Source of the DNA: Deltaproteobacteria bacterium
GTDB taxonomy: Bacteria; Desulfobacterota; Desulfobaccia; Desulfobaccales; 0-14-0-80-60-11
Assembly: GCA_016874915.1 (NCBI GenBank)
Contig: VGSW01000009.1
Span: 1-46,037 of the forward strand
Direction: 5' to 3'
DNA length: 46,037 nt
Under the pieces are notes generated by a model. It ran no database searches. It was not told the origin of the DNA and saw only the letters and a program-made list of their open reading frames with translations. The first letter of the stretch is position 1, and the number at the start of each line of letters is the position of its first letter. Both the position numbers and the translations under genes were made by a program. Positions 18,027 through 26,283 of this stretch are shown here, piece after piece.

Positions 18027-18554
18027 GTGCGGATACAACTATATTATCGCGGTGTTATAGCCTTGATTTTATCGGGGGCCGCCATTTTGGCAGCCGGAAA
18101 TCTTGATTATCCTCAAACAGTGACGTCGGCGGCGGCAAAGACCGATGCGGGAAAAGGGAGCCGGCCCATGAAATTGACCCATGTATGCCTGGTTACCGCC
18201 AGGTTTGACCGGATGAAGGAATTCTACCAGGACATTTTGCAGACCGCGCCCAAGAAATACCAGGGGGACTACGTGGAATTCGTCACCGAGGGGGCGATTC
18301 TTTCCCTTTATCAATTGGAGTCCATGAAAAAACTGGCCCCTGGCGCCATAGAGGAAGGCGCTAACCGGAGTGTCCTCATCGAATTCCAGGTCCCGGACGC
18401 GGACCGGGAATACGCCCGGCTGCAGGGGCTGAAAAAATGGCCGATCCAATTCGTCCTGCCCCCCACCACCTTCCCCTGGGGCAACCGCACCATTTACTTC
18501 CGGGACCCCGACGGCAATTTGCTTAATTTTTATTCAGTGGTGGAGACAAAATAA
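18027..18554 (+). CDS. VOC (glyoxalase/bleomycin-resistance fold) protein with N-terminal signal or anchor
   Basis: The conserved part starts at MKLTHVCLVTARFDRMKEFY and ends IYFRDPDGNLLNFYSVV, a single vicinal-oxygen-chelate module of about 125 residues. The metal-site positions H (LTHVCL) and the E-type positions (VLIEFQ, NLLNFYSV) are only partly conserved. I chose the GTG at 18027, which has GGGGAAGG in front and gives a hydrophobic N-terminus (GVIALILSGAAILAAG). A further in-frame upstream start at 17955 runs through a low-complexity repeat and is less likely; a cytosolic form could begin at 18168. The substrate is unknown: this fold covers glyoxalases, dioxygenases and binding proteins. 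Confidence 0.75.
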   Translation: MRIQLYYRGVIALILSGAAILAAGNLDYPQTVTSAAAKTDAGKGSRPMKLTHVCLVTARFDRMKEFYQDILQTAPKKYQGDYVEFVTEGAILSLYQLESMKKLAPGAIEEGANRSVLIEFQVPDADREYARLQGLKKWPIQFVLPPTTFPWGNRTIYFRDPDGNLLNFYSVVETK

Positions 18555-18610
18555 CCGGATAAATCCAGAGCAAAAAAACCGGGCTGTTGCCCGTCCCGTC
18601 CCTGTCATTT

Positions 18611-18696
18611 TATATCGACTCGCCTTTCAACTGCAACAAACTAACTTCATAACTAATTGATAATACTTATTTTTAACTGAAAACTGAAAACTTTAT
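18611..18696 (+). repeat. Dispersed GAAAACY-heptamer element, copy 4 (short tail)
   Basis: Contains TTTCAACTGCAACAAACTAAC and AACTAATTGATAATACTTAT, then TTTTTAACTGAAAACTGAAAAC, with only two heptamer units and a degenerate right end (TTTAT). Compared with the 21918 copy the arm is recognisable but diverged. It lies just before the tRNA-Arg 3' end. Confidence 0.7.
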
Positions 18697-18699
18697 TAC

Positions 18700-18778
18700 T
18701 GGCGCCCCCGCCGGGACTCGAACCCGGGACACACGGATTAGGAATCCGTTGCTCTGTCCATTACTGAGCTACGGGGGC
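18700..18778 (-). tRNA. tRNA-Arg (anticodon CCT)
   Basis: The minus strand folds as a standard cloverleaf. The acceptor stem is GCCCCCG (18778-18772) paired with CGGGGGC (18710-18704). The anticodon stem ACGGA/TCCGT holds loop TTCCTAA, so the anticodon is CCT, reading AGG. The T-arm is CCGGG-TTCGAGT-CCCGG. Discriminator G and CCA (18702-18700) are encoded in the genome. No neighbouring tRNA and no integrase are seen. Confidence 0.96.
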
Positions 18779-19002
18779 GGTAAGTTTTTTATGGGGATGC
18801 GGCCCCGGAAGCCTGCGTTTCAAGCACCAAATGGGAAAGGCCGCAAGCTTTTAATGGTGCTTAAGACGCACCCTGCGGGGCTGGCCTTATAATATGCAAA
18901 CTTGGACTTGGGTGCAAGGGGGTTTGCCGGTTCAGACCTTTGCGACATTCCTCATCGGTATCCTATTTAAACGACTCCCTCATACCAATTGGCAATCAAT
19001 CG

Positions 19003-19052
19003 GTGGCGCCGGCTTCCAGCCGGGGCAGCGCCGGCTTAAGCCTGCGGCTACA
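19003..19052. repeat. REP-like doublet of GC-rich hairpins
   Basis: Two adjacent hairpins: CCGGCT-TCC-AGCCGG (19009-19023), then GCCGGCTTAAGCCTGCGGC. The core GGCTTCCAGCC recalls the RAYT-associated REPs at 32112 and 25152 but with a different outer stem. The 18779-19261 spacer otherwise holds no gene I can support; open frames there read through this repeat. Confidence 0.55.
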
Positions 19053-19261
19053 GAAAAATTTCTTTTTGAATGCGCCCTGGTATCAAACGGCAGAGCGTCC
19101 TCGCCGCCAAAATAGTGAACCGCCGGGGGCGGCTGTTATCCATTTCGCCGAGAGTTCCGGCCTCGTTTAGAAGCAATATGACATAACACTATATCTTGTA
19201 ACCGATTAAACATAACTCCCTATATCTTGACAATATCTTTCCTTGCCTTTCCTTGCCTTTC

Positions 19262-19292
19262 TTGGTACATGAACCTTGCGCTGTGGTATAAT
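19262..19292 (+). promoter_or_regulatory. Candidate sigma-70 promoter of lptD
   Basis: A perfect TATAAT at 19287-19292 has an extended -10 TG one base upstream (TGGTATAAT). A weak -35 candidate is TTGGTA at 19262-19267, spaced 19 bp. Transcription would start near 19299, leaving a leader of about 15 nt with GGGAG before the ATG at 19314, which supports that start codon over the upstream in-frame ones. Confidence 0.45.
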
Positions 19293-19313
19293 TGCTCTCC
19301 GAGGACAGGGAGA

Positions 19314-21599
19314 ATGGGAAAGTTGCGGGTCTTCTGGGTCTTATTTGGCTTGATGCTTCTCCTCCCCGCCGGCGTCTTCGCGGCCGGCCCCATGGAGGTG
19401 GAGCTTTTCAAGCCCCAGCGGTTTCAAGAAGACCCCTGGCGCCTGCGGGCCGACCGCCTCACCTATGACGCCGCCACTCAAACTTATGAAGCCCAGGGCC
19501 GGGTGGAAATCCGCCAGGGGGACCGGGTCCTCAAGGCCGATCTGGTGCGGGTCAATGAAGCCACCAAGATCGCCTGGTTCCAGGGCAACGTGGTCATGAT
19601 CCAAGGGGAAGACATTTTCACCGGCAAGGAAGGTCAATTCAATCTGGCCACCCGCTGCGGAGAGATGACCGAAGCCCGCCTCTTTCTAAAGCGCAACCAT
19701 TTCCATGTGGAAAGCCCCTTGATGCGCAAGACCGGGGAAAATACCTATTATGCCGAGGGCTCCGTGGTCACCACCTGCGACGCCGACCGCCCGGTGTGGA
19801 GCTTCCATGCCCGGACCCTGTCGGTGACCCTGGAGGGTTATGCCATCGGCACGGGAAGCCAGATGCGCCTGGCGGGGGTCCCGGTCCTTTACCTTCCCTA
19901 TTCGGTGCTGCCGGTGAAAACCACCCGGCAGACGGGATTCCTGCCTCCCACCTACGGCCAGCAAAGAGCCGGAGGCGCCGCGGTGGAGCTGCCCTTCTAC
20001 TGGGCCATAAGCGACCACTCAGACGGCACTTTGTTCCAGACTTACATCAGCAAGCGTGGCTATATGCAGGGGGCGGAGCTGCGGTATCGGGGGCATCAGG
20101 AGGCCGCCGGGAATTTCCGCGTTTTCTACATCAACGACGACTCCGGCCAGGCCCGCACCTCCAACCGCTACTGGGTGGCGGGGATGGTGAACCAGCCCCT
20201 GGGGGATTGGAACATGCGCCTCACGGTGGACCGGGTCAGCGACCGCGGCTATCTGAAGGACTTCAATTTCGGGTACATGGGTTTAAACCGCTATTCCCGG
20301 AGCCTGCTTCTGGAAATGGGGCGTGACCTGGAACAGGAGGAGGTCAACAACCGGGTCTCCACCGCGGTGCTGAGCCGCAACTTTTCTTGGGCCAACCTCA
20401 CGGCCTACAGCCGCTATTATGAGAGGCTGCGCCCGAGCGATCCTAGCCCCTTCCAGCGGACGCCGGGACTTTCCTTAATCACGCTGCCTTTGCCCCTGGG
20501 GAACTGGCCCCTTTGGGTGGGGCTCAATTCTTCCTATCACTACTTTGTTCAGGGCCAGGGCATGACCGGGGACCGGTTGGAGCTCCACCCCCAGGCATGG
20601 CTCCAGAGCCAGATTTTCCCTGGGGTTTATTTCAGTTCCCGGATGGGCTTCCGGGAGACCCTGTTCCGCGTCGATCATACCGCTCCGGTCCGGGTGGACT
20701 CGACCTCTCCGGTCATCGAACCTCCGGAGAGGTATCTCTCCCGGGCGCTTTACGACGCCAAGGTCACTCTAGGGGGCGCCTGGTCCCGAGACTACGGCCG
20801 GGATGGGGACGCCTCCCGGTTTTACCGCCATATTCTGCGCCCGGAAGTAACTTACTGGAACATGCCCCGGTATGTGGCCCAACGCTATCCGCCTTTCGAC
20901 CCCTTTGACCTGGGCTGGGTGGTCCGGGCCAACCGCAACCTGCCGGTGCGGGATGGTGATGACCCCATTGGCGGGGTGAATGCCATGACTTACAGCCTGA
21001 CCAATAACTTGCTCTGGCGAGGCACCAATAAACAAGGCCAGGCCACGGTGTCCGACGTGCTGTGGCTGCGGTTGAGCCAGAGCGTCTTTTTCAACAGCAG
21101 CAGCATGGCCCTGGACGGCACCGACCAGCCGCACCGCCGTTTTTCGGACCTCCTGGCGGAAGCGGAATTTCGCCCTTGGCGCCACATCTCCCTGGGGACC
21201 AATCTGGGGGTGACCCCCTCCCGGGAAGGCTTTAGCCGGGCCAACGTTAAACTTGCGTTTTTGGACCTCCCCCGGTTGAACTATGTCAGTGTAGATTACA
21301 TCTTTATCAAAGACTTTGCCCAACAGATCAACGTGGACACTTACGTCAACCTCCTGAGTTCATTTAAATCCTGGGTCACCTTCAGCCACACTTTCCGCAC
21401 CGACCAGAAATTGGAACGCCGATACGGCGTTATTCTCCAGCGCCAGTGCTGGGGGGTCAATATCACTTACACGGATCGGCCGGATGACCGGCGCATCGGG
21501 GTCACTTTCTTCGTTCCCGGGATCGGGGAAAAGTTGAAGCGATCCCCGGTGCGCTTCCCGGAAGAGATGCGGGGTAAAGAAGGGCCGGATTTCATGTAA
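19314..21599 (+). CDS. lptD: LPS assembly outer-membrane protein LptD
   Basis: LptD with lipoprotein LptE inserts lipopolysaccharide into the outer leaflet of the outer membrane. The 761-residue form from the ATG at 19314 begins with a signal peptide (VLFGLMLLLPAGVFAAG). Then comes the periplasmic OstA beta-jellyroll (LRADRLTYDAATQTYEAQG, VEIRQGDRVLKAD, WFQGNVVMIQGEDIFTG). The DUF3769-like beta-barrel follows from about residue 200 (VPVLYLPYSVLPVKTTRQTG, RNLPVRDGDDP). The barrel segment GVILQRQCWGVNITYTDRPD near the C-terminus is typical. Cysteines are few (RCGEM, TTCDAD, QCWGV), so the disulfide pattern differs from E. coli. An upstream in-frame ATG at 19270 lies in the promoter region and is less likely. 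Confidence 0.93.
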   Translation: MGKLRVFWVLFGLMLLLPAGVFAAGPMEVELFKPQRFQEDPWRLRADRLTYDAATQTYEAQGRVEIRQGDRVLKADLVRVNEATKIAWFQGNVVMIQGEDIFTGKEGQFNLATRCGEMTEARLFLKRNHFHVESPLMRKTGENTYYAEGSVVTTCDADRPVWSFHARTLSVTLEGYAIGTGSQMRLAGVPVLYLPYSVLPVKTTRQTGFLPPTYGQQRAGGAAVELPFYWAISDHSDGTLFQTYISKRGYMQGAELRYRGHQEAAGNFRVFYINDDSGQARTSNRYWVAGMVNQPLGDWNMRLTVDRVSDRGYLKDFNFGYMGLNRYSRSLLLEMGRDLEQEEVNNRVSTAVLSRNFSWANLTAYSRYYERLRPSDPSPFQRTPGLSLITLPLPLGNWPLWVGLNSSYHYFVQGQGMTGDRLELHPQAWLQSQIFPGVYFSSRMGFRETLFRVDHTAPVRVDSTSPVIEPPERYLSRALYDAKVTLGGAWSRDYGRDGDASRFYRHILRPEVTYWNMPRYVAQRYPPFDPFDLGWVVRANRNLPVRDGDDPIGGVNAMTYSLTNNLLWRGTNKQGQATVSDVLWLRLSQSVFFNSSSMALDGTDQPHRRFSDLLAEAEFRPWRHISLGTNLGVTPSREGFSRANVKLAFLDLPRLNYVSVDYIFIKDFAQQINVDTYVNLLSSFKSWVTFSHTFRTDQKLERRYGVILQRQCWGVNITYTDRPDDRRIGVTFFVPGIGEKLKRSPVRFPEEMRGKEGPDFM

Positions 21600-21674
21600 T
21601 CCGGAGCGCCTAAGATATTAACCACCCCGACCCCAAGGACACCCAGGATTCACCAAGAAAAAGTTCTTGTCCTT

Positions 21675-21794
21675 GAGACCTCTGCCAAACGACCTTCATT
21701 TGCCATTCAGAGAAACAAAGTGACTGGAAGAATTTCAGAAAAACGAGATTCTTTCCGAACTCGGAATGACTCGCGCGGTTTTTGCAGAGGTTTC
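21675..21794. repeat. MITE-like repeat with GAGACCTCTGC ends
   Basis: The left end GAGACCTCTGCCAAACG and the complement of the right end GAAACCTCTGCAAAAAC match at about 14 of 17 positions over 120 bp. A related fragment, GAGCCTCTTGCAAAAT, occurs at about 25097. No coding potential is seen in either strand. Confidence 0.5.
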
Positions 21795-21856
21795 TTGTTG
21801 GCTGTCTTAAGGCGCCGCAACTCATAACAGTTGCGTTATAAAAACTGCATAAATCT

Positions 21857-21913
21857 ATAGGGGCGCACCTGTGTGTGCCCCCGCTAGGGGGCGGACATAC
21901 AGGTCCGCGCCTA
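21857..21913. repeat. Large imperfect palindrome
   Basis: The arms TAGGGGCGCACCTGTGTG and CATACAGGTCCGCGCCTA are near complements around a CCCCCGC-TAGGGGGCG centre. It abuts the left end of the 101-bp element starting at 21918. With the 21675 repeat and that element it fills most of the 570-bp lptD-ugd gap, in which I see no gene. Confidence 0.55.
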
Positions 21914-21917
21914 GATA

Positions 21918-22018
21918 ATACCAAGTTCAGTTTCAGATGCAACAAATTCTATAGCTAACTTATTGATAATACAATTTCTTTTAACCGAAAACCGAAAACC
22001 GAAAACCGAGAACGGTAT
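21918..22018 (+). repeat. Dispersed GAAAACY-heptamer element, copy 5 (intact, 101 bp)
   Basis: Starts ATACCAAGTTC and ends GAGAACGGTAT, giving imperfect terminal inverted repeats. The core has CAGATGCAACAAATTC and GCTAACTTATTGATAATAC, then TTTCTTTTAA and four CCGAAAA-type heptamers. It differs at about five of 101 positions from the inverted copy at 38587-38687, so the two copies spread or converted recently. Confidence 0.88.
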
Positions 22019-22171
22019 AAGCTGTCGCTTGACCGCAACTCGGTATCAAATATTTTTCTTGGCGAGCTCTTGGTGTCCTTGGTTTTTTGATGATAAATTT
22101 TATAAAATCCTAATCGTGCGAGTAAAAAAGCAACTGGTTTGAAATTAACCCAGGCGGAGGAACATGACTAT

Positions 22172-23497
22172 ATGAAACTGGCAATTATCGGGGCAGGCTA
22201 TGTGGGGCTGGTGACCGGGGCCTGCTTTGCCGAGATGGGCAACGACGTGATCTGTATGGACGCGGATGAGGCCAAGATTAAGACCCTGGAGGCAGGACGC
22301 ATACCCATCTATGAGCCGGGGTTGGAAGACTTTGTCAAGCGCAACAGTGAGGAGAACCGGCTGAGCTTCACCACCGACCTGAGCGCGGCGGTGAAAAACA
22401 GCCTCATCATTTTCATTGCGGTGGGCACCCCCCAGGATCAGGACGGGTCCGCGGACCTGTCCATGGTGCTCCAGGTGGCTCGGGACATCGGCCGCCATAT
22501 GAACGGTTACAAGGTAATCGTGGAAAAGTCCACGGTGCCCGTGGGCACCGCGGCCAAAGTGCGGCAGGTCATAGAAGAGGAATTGCAAAAACGGGGGGAA
22601 GTGATAGAGTTCGACGTGGTCTCCAACCCTGAGTTCCTCAAGGAAGGCACCGGGCTGGATGATTTCATGAAGCCGGACCGCATCGTGGTGGGCTGCGACG
22701 ACCCCCGGGTGGCGGAGCTGATGAAAGAACTCTACGCGCCCTTTGTGCGCACCAACCACCCCATTATTATCATGGACGTGGTGTCTGCGGAATTGACCAA
22801 GTATGCGGCCAACGCCTTCCTGGCCACCAAAATCTCTTTTATCAATGAACTGGCCAACATCTGCGCCCGCACCGGCGCGGACATCGCCATGATCCGCCAG
22901 GGCATCGGCTCAGACCCCCGCATTGGCAATCTGTTCCTGTTCCCCGGCCTGGGATACGGCGGCTCCTGCTTCCCCAAGGACATGCAGGCCCTGATTCACA
23001 CCTCCCTGTCCCTGAACTACGCCCCTCGTCTGCTGGAAGCCGCGGAGGTCATCAACTATGACCAGCGGCAAATCTTCCTGAACCGCATTCAAGAGTATTT
23101 TCAGGGAGACCTCCGAGGCCGGGTCCTGGCAGTCTGGGGCCTGTCCTTCAAGCCCCAGACCGATGATATCCGGGAAGCCCCGGCCTTGACGGTCATATCC
23201 AGTTTAGTGGAACGGGGGGGTAAAATCCAGGCATATGACCCCGAAGCCATGGCTGCCGCCCGGCAGCACTTCGGAGAGAACCCGGCCATCAGCTTTGCCA
23301 ACTCCGGCTACGGTGCCCTGGAGGGCGTGGACGCCCTCATCATCTGCACCGAATGGATGCGGTTCCGGGAGCCGGACTTCGACCGGATGAAATCCCTGAT
23401 GAAGGCCCCGGTGATTTTTGACGGCCGCAACCTCTATAACCCGGTGAAGATGGTCAAGCGGGGATTTCAATACTTTTATGTGGGCCAGAAAATTTAG
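22172..23497 (+). CDS. ugd: UDP-glucose 6-dehydrogenase
   Basis: The enzyme oxidises UDP-glucose twice with NAD+ to UDP-glucuronate, a precursor for polysaccharide and LPS sugars. From the ATG at 22172 (GGAGG 11 nt upstream) the product has 441 residues, the normal length. The Rossmann motif GAGYVGLVTGACFAEMG is at residues 7-23. FIAVGTPQ, VEKSTVPVGT and VSNPEFLKEG follow. The catalytic cysteine is C266 in GYGGSCFPKD. The C-terminal domain contains VWGLSFKPQTDDIREAPA. An in-frame start 33 nt upstream precedes the ribosome binding site and is unlikely. It lies 74 bp before hldE, both supplying envelope sugars. Confidence 0.95.
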   Translation: MKLAIIGAGYVGLVTGACFAEMGNDVICMDADEAKIKTLEAGRIPIYEPGLEDFVKRNSEENRLSFTTDLSAAVKNSLIIFIAVGTPQDQDGSADLSMVLQVARDIGRHMNGYKVIVEKSTVPVGTAAKVRQVIEEELQKRGEVIEFDVVSNPEFLKEGTGLDDFMKPDRIVVGCDDPRVAELMKELYAPFVRTNHPIIIMDVVSAELTKYAANAFLATKISFINELANICARTGADIAMIRQGIGSDPRIGNLFLFPGLGYGGSCFPKDMQALIHTSLSLNYAPRLLEAAEVINYDQRQIFLNRIQEYFQGDLRGRVLAVWGLSFKPQTDDIREAPALTVISSLVERGGKIQAYDPEAMAAARQHFGENPAISFANSGYGALEGVDALIICTEWMRFREPDFDRMKSLMKAPVIFDGRNLYNPVKMVKRGFQYFYVGQKI

Positions 23498-23571
23498 AAG
23501 AAGGGGGAAAGGGGTTAAAAGGAGAGGTTCTTAACCCTCTTAACCTTTTCCCCTTTTAACCCAAGGTAAAA

Positions 23572-25059
23572 ATGACCCAGGGACTTCTGGAAACATTGAC
23601 CCAACGGCTTTCCAGCCTTGATTTAACGGCCTTCTCCTCTTTGCGGGTATTAGTGGCCGGGGACTTCATGCTGGACGAGTATCTGTGGGGCCGGGTGGAG
23701 CGCATCAACCCGGAAGCTCCGGTGCCGGTGGTGGAGGTGCGGCGGGAGACCCGCACCCTGGGCGGCGCCGGCAACGTGGTGAATAACCTGGCGGCCCTGG
23801 GCGCCCGGGTGGAGGTCCTGGGGCTGGTGGGGGAAGACCACCCCGGCCAGCTTCTGCGCCAGGAACTGGCCCGCCTGGGAGTCTCCGACGAAGGACTATT
23901 CGTTGACCCCCAGCGGCGCACTTCCCGGAAGACCCGGGTGATGGCCGGGTCCCAGCAGGTGGTACGCATCGACCGGGAGACCCGCAGCCCCGTCTCCGCC
24001 CAGGTGGCGGCGTCGGCCCGGGAATACCTGGAAGCCCGCATTCCCGCCCTGGACGCTTTGGTTCTCTCCGACTATGGCAAGGGGGCTCTCACCCCCTCCT
24101 TCCTCCAGGAGTTGATCGGTCATGCCCGAAACCGGGGTCTGCCGGTGGTGGTGGACCCCAAAGGGGCCGACTATTCCCGCTATGCCGGGGCCACGGTGAT
24201 CACCCCCAACCGCAAAGAGGCCCAACAGGCCGTGGGCCGCAATCTGGAAAACTGGGAAGACCTGGCGGCCGCCGGGCGCGACCTGCGCCGCAGGCTTTCC
24301 CTGGATTTCCTGCTCATCACCCTGGGGGCGGAGGGCATGGCCCTTTTTGACCGGGAAGAATCGGTGGTGCATCTTCCCGCCCGGGCCCGGGAAGTCTTTG
24401 ACGTCTCCGGCGCCGGCGACACGGTGGCCGCGGTGATGGCCCTGGCCCTGGCCCAGTGGCAGGACCCCCTGCTGGCCGCGGCCCTGGCCAACATCGCCGC
24501 GGGGGTGGTGGTGGGCAAGGTGGGCGCCGCCCCCATCTTCCGGAGTGAACTGGAGCAGGAACTGGGCCGGCAAGGCGCCCGCCTGGAAGAGAAAATCGTC
24601 GGCCTGGAAGAACTGAGCCTCCGGATCTCCCACCTCCAGGCCCAGGGCAAAAAAGTAGTTTTCACCAACGGCTGTTTCGACCTGCTGCACGGGGGCCACA
24701 TCAAGTTCCTGGAAGACTCCCGGAACCTGGGCGACGCCCTGGTGGTGGCGGTGGATACCGATGAATCGGTGAGAAGGCTCAAAGGCCCGGGGCGCCCCAT
24801 TATCGGTGCGAGCCAGCGGCTGCGCATCCTGGCGGCCCTGGAAGCGGTGGACTGGGTAACCCTCTTTGAAAGCGACCAGCTTCCGGAAATTCTGACCCGG
24901 TTAAAGCCGGACATCCTTACCAAAGGCAGCAATTACCCGGAAGATGCCGTAGCCGGGCGGGAGACCGTCCAGGCTTACGGCGGCGAAGTCCGGTTGGTGC
25001 CGGTGACCGAGGCGGTGTCCGTCTCCGGGCTTATTAACCGCATCCGGGGGGAGGGATAG
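23572..25059 (+). CDS. hldE: Bifunctional heptose-7-phosphate kinase / heptose-1-phosphate adenylyltransferase
   Basis: HldE makes ADP-D-glycero-beta-D-manno-heptose for the LPS inner core. Residues 1 to about 320 are a PfkB/ribokinase-type kinase with LGGAGNVVNNLAALG near residue 63, SDYGKGALTP, and SGAGDT with the catalytic aspartate D283. Residues from about 360 form a nucleotidyltransferase: FTNGCFDLLHGGHIKFL with HGGH at 373-376, then TDESVRRLKGPGRP and LTKGSNYPEDAVAG. The 495-residue length and fused order match HldE; in some bacteria HldA and HldC are separate. The spacer before it is a low-complexity inverted segment (GGTTAAAAGG with CCTTTTAACC) that could fold between the ugd and hldE cistrons. 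Confidence 0.95.
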   Translation: MTQGLLETLTQRLSSLDLTAFSSLRVLVAGDFMLDEYLWGRVERINPEAPVPVVEVRRETRTLGGAGNVVNNLAALGARVEVLGLVGEDHPGQLLRQELARLGVSDEGLFVDPQRRTSRKTRVMAGSQQVVRIDRETRSPVSAQVAASAREYLEARIPALDALVLSDYGKGALTPSFLQELIGHARNRGLPVVVDPKGADYSRYAGATVITPNRKEAQQAVGRNLENWEDLAAAGRDLRRRLSLDFLLITLGAEGMALFDREESVVHLPARAREVFDVSGAGDTVAAVMALALAQWQDPLLAAALANIAAGVVVGKVGAAPIFRSELEQELGRQGARLEEKIVGLEELSLRISHLQAQGKKVVFTNGCFDLLHGGHIKFLEDSRNLGDALVVAVDTDESVRRLKGPGRPIIGASQRLRILAALEAVDWVTLFESDQLPEILTRLKPDILTKGSNYPEDAVAGRETVQAYGGEVRLVPVTEAVSVSGLINRIRGEG

Positions 25060-25092
25060 TTTTCAGTTTTTAGTTTTCAGTTTTTAGTTTTT
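25058..25092 (+). repeat. Heptamer array AGTTTTY x5 overlapping the hldE stop
   Basis: Five 7-bp units (AGTTTTC, AGTTTTT alternating) begin inside the hldE stop codon. This is the reverse-orientation form of the GAAAACY tail, without a recognisable AT-rich arm next to it. Confidence 0.7.
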
Positions 25093-25151
25093 AATTGAGC
25101 CTCTTGCAAAATTACCCGGCCTTTATGTAGCCGCAGACTTTATCTGGATCC

Positions 25152-25175
25152 GGCACAGGCTGGAAAGCCTGTGCC
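25152..25175. repeat. REP hairpin related to the RAYT-flanking REPs
   Basis: A perfect 10-bp stem, GGCACAGGCT and AGCCTGTGCC, encloses the tetraloop GGAA. The stem and loop are those of the left REP beside the RAYT gene at 32112, in the opposite orientation and 7 kb away, but without the GTAG flank. Confidence 0.8.
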
Positions 25176-25307
25176 ATTAACGACTTGTCGTGGAATGTTA
25201 TCTAATTAGCAAAAAGAATCCCTAAAGCAGAATCCCTAATCCAGTCATCCATGAGCCGCGGGTTCGCCCCTAAATTACGAAAAGTTCTCGAGGGGCCAGC
25301 CTAAACT

Positions 25308-25335
25308 TTGAACTTTGAACCTTGAACTTTGAACT
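25308..25335 (+). repeat. Heptamer array TTGAACY x4 before a start codon
   Basis: Four tandem TTGAACT/TTGAACC units end 8 bp before the ATG at 25344. The same unit repeats three times upstream of the cytochrome c gene at 38193. One unit supplies an in-frame TTG at 25329 that could be misread as the start. Confidence 0.75.
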
Positions 25336-25343
25336 TATTTAAC

Positions 25344-26132
25344 ATGAAATCCCGGAAGTCCCCCTTTTTATGCAGGATCATGGCGGCGGTTTACCTGGTC
25401 GCCTGTTTATCATGTACTCCGGTGAAAGCCCCCCAGCCCAAGGTGGTCCAGCCTCCGGTGCGCTACCCCAATTCCACGATCGTTGAGGGAATCGCCATTG
25501 CCGTGGTCCCCTTCGACCCCCGGCGGGACCTCTTTGCCGATCCCCAGGACCCCAAACCTCCCAAACCGGACTTCAACTGGTTTAAAGCCGGAGTTTGCCC
25601 CACCCGCCTCATCTTGGCCAACGACTCGCCCCGGACCGTGGCCATTGCTCCGGACCAGATAACCTGCACGGATGCCCAGGGCGCCACCTATAAGCCTTTT
25701 AGCGCCCGGGAGGCCGCGGACGCGGTTATCGCCTCCCAGGTCTTTGCCTCGTATGTCAAAGGCGCGCTGAAGGGCGCGCTGCTGGGCGCGGCCCTGGCGG
25801 CCGGGGTGGGGGCCGCAGTGGGCGGCATCGCCGGAGGCGGAGCCGGACGGGGCGCGGCCGCGGGCGCCATCTGGGGCGGAGTGCCGGGACTGCTCATCGG
25901 CGCCGGGACCAGCCGGAGTGAGATGGAAATGCGGGTCCGAGCTCTATTAAGTAACCAACAATTGGCCCATAAAACCCTGTCCCCAGGGATGGGTCACGAC
26001 GGCTTAGTCTATTTCCCCGCGGTGATGATGCAGTCGGTCACGGTCCTACTCACCGATCCGGAGTTGCGGCAACCCTTCAAGGCCCTGATTCCGGTGGTGA
26101 TGCCGCCCCAGGTTATTGAACCTTCCCAGTAA
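25344..26132 (+). CDS. Glycine-zipper lipoprotein of unknown function
   Basis: The 262-residue product has an N-terminal signal ending in the lipobox LVAC, with a second cysteine shortly after (LSC), so it should be a lipid-anchored envelope protein. The middle region contains LGAALAAGVGAAVGGIAGG and GAIWGGVPGLLIGAG, glycine-zipper stretches that often span or pack in membranes. The N-terminal third includes VEGIAIAVVPFDP and an immunoglobulin-like stretch (CPTRLILANDSPRTVAIAPD). No named family is recognised and no catalytic motif is seen. No Shine-Dalgarno is evident before the ATG; the leader is a TTGAACY heptamer array instead. Confidence 0.7.
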   Translation: MKSRKSPFLCRIMAAVYLVACLSCTPVKAPQPKVVQPPVRYPNSTIVEGIAIAVVPFDPRRDLFADPQDPKPPKPDFNWFKAGVCPTRLILANDSPRTVAIAPDQITCTDAQGATYKPFSAREAADAVIASQVFASYVKGALKGALLGAALAAGVGAAVGGIAGGGAGRGAAAGAIWGGVPGLLIGAGTSRSEMEMRVRALLSNQQLAHKTLSPGMGHDGLVYFPAVMMQSVTVLLTDPELRQPFKALIPVVMPPQVIEPSQ

Positions 26133-26203
26133 TTACCGGTAAAACCCCCAGGAAGATTTCCAAGCCCGCTCACTCCACTTCTCCGGACGCCGCGGGCATT
26201 ACG

Positions 26204-26273
26204 TTGCGCCTAGGCGCAAAAATACTGCTTTTTTGGCAGAAAAATTTATAATTACTAGATAGTTAATCTATCT
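26204..26273. promoter_or_regulatory. Palindromes in the lepA leader
   Basis: TTGCGCCTAGGCGCAA (26204-26219) is a perfect 16-bp palindrome. AGATAG-TTAAT-CTATCT (26257-26273) is a perfect 6-bp inverted repeat ending 10 bp before the lepA ATG. Either could be an operator or leader hairpin. Between them lies an AT-rich stretch that could hold a promoter, but no clear -35/-10 pair is seen. Confidence 0.4.
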
Positions 26274-26283
26274 TATAAAAAAT

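Noticed and set aside
18894-19170. Two overlapping 73- and 76-residue plus-strand frames
   Set aside because: They translate a REP-like hairpin (GFQPGQRRLKPAA type) and lack ribosome binding sites or homology.
21610-21945. 111-residue minus-strand frame in the lptD-ugd gap
   Set aside because: It runs through two inverted-repeat elements and shows no protein-like composition.
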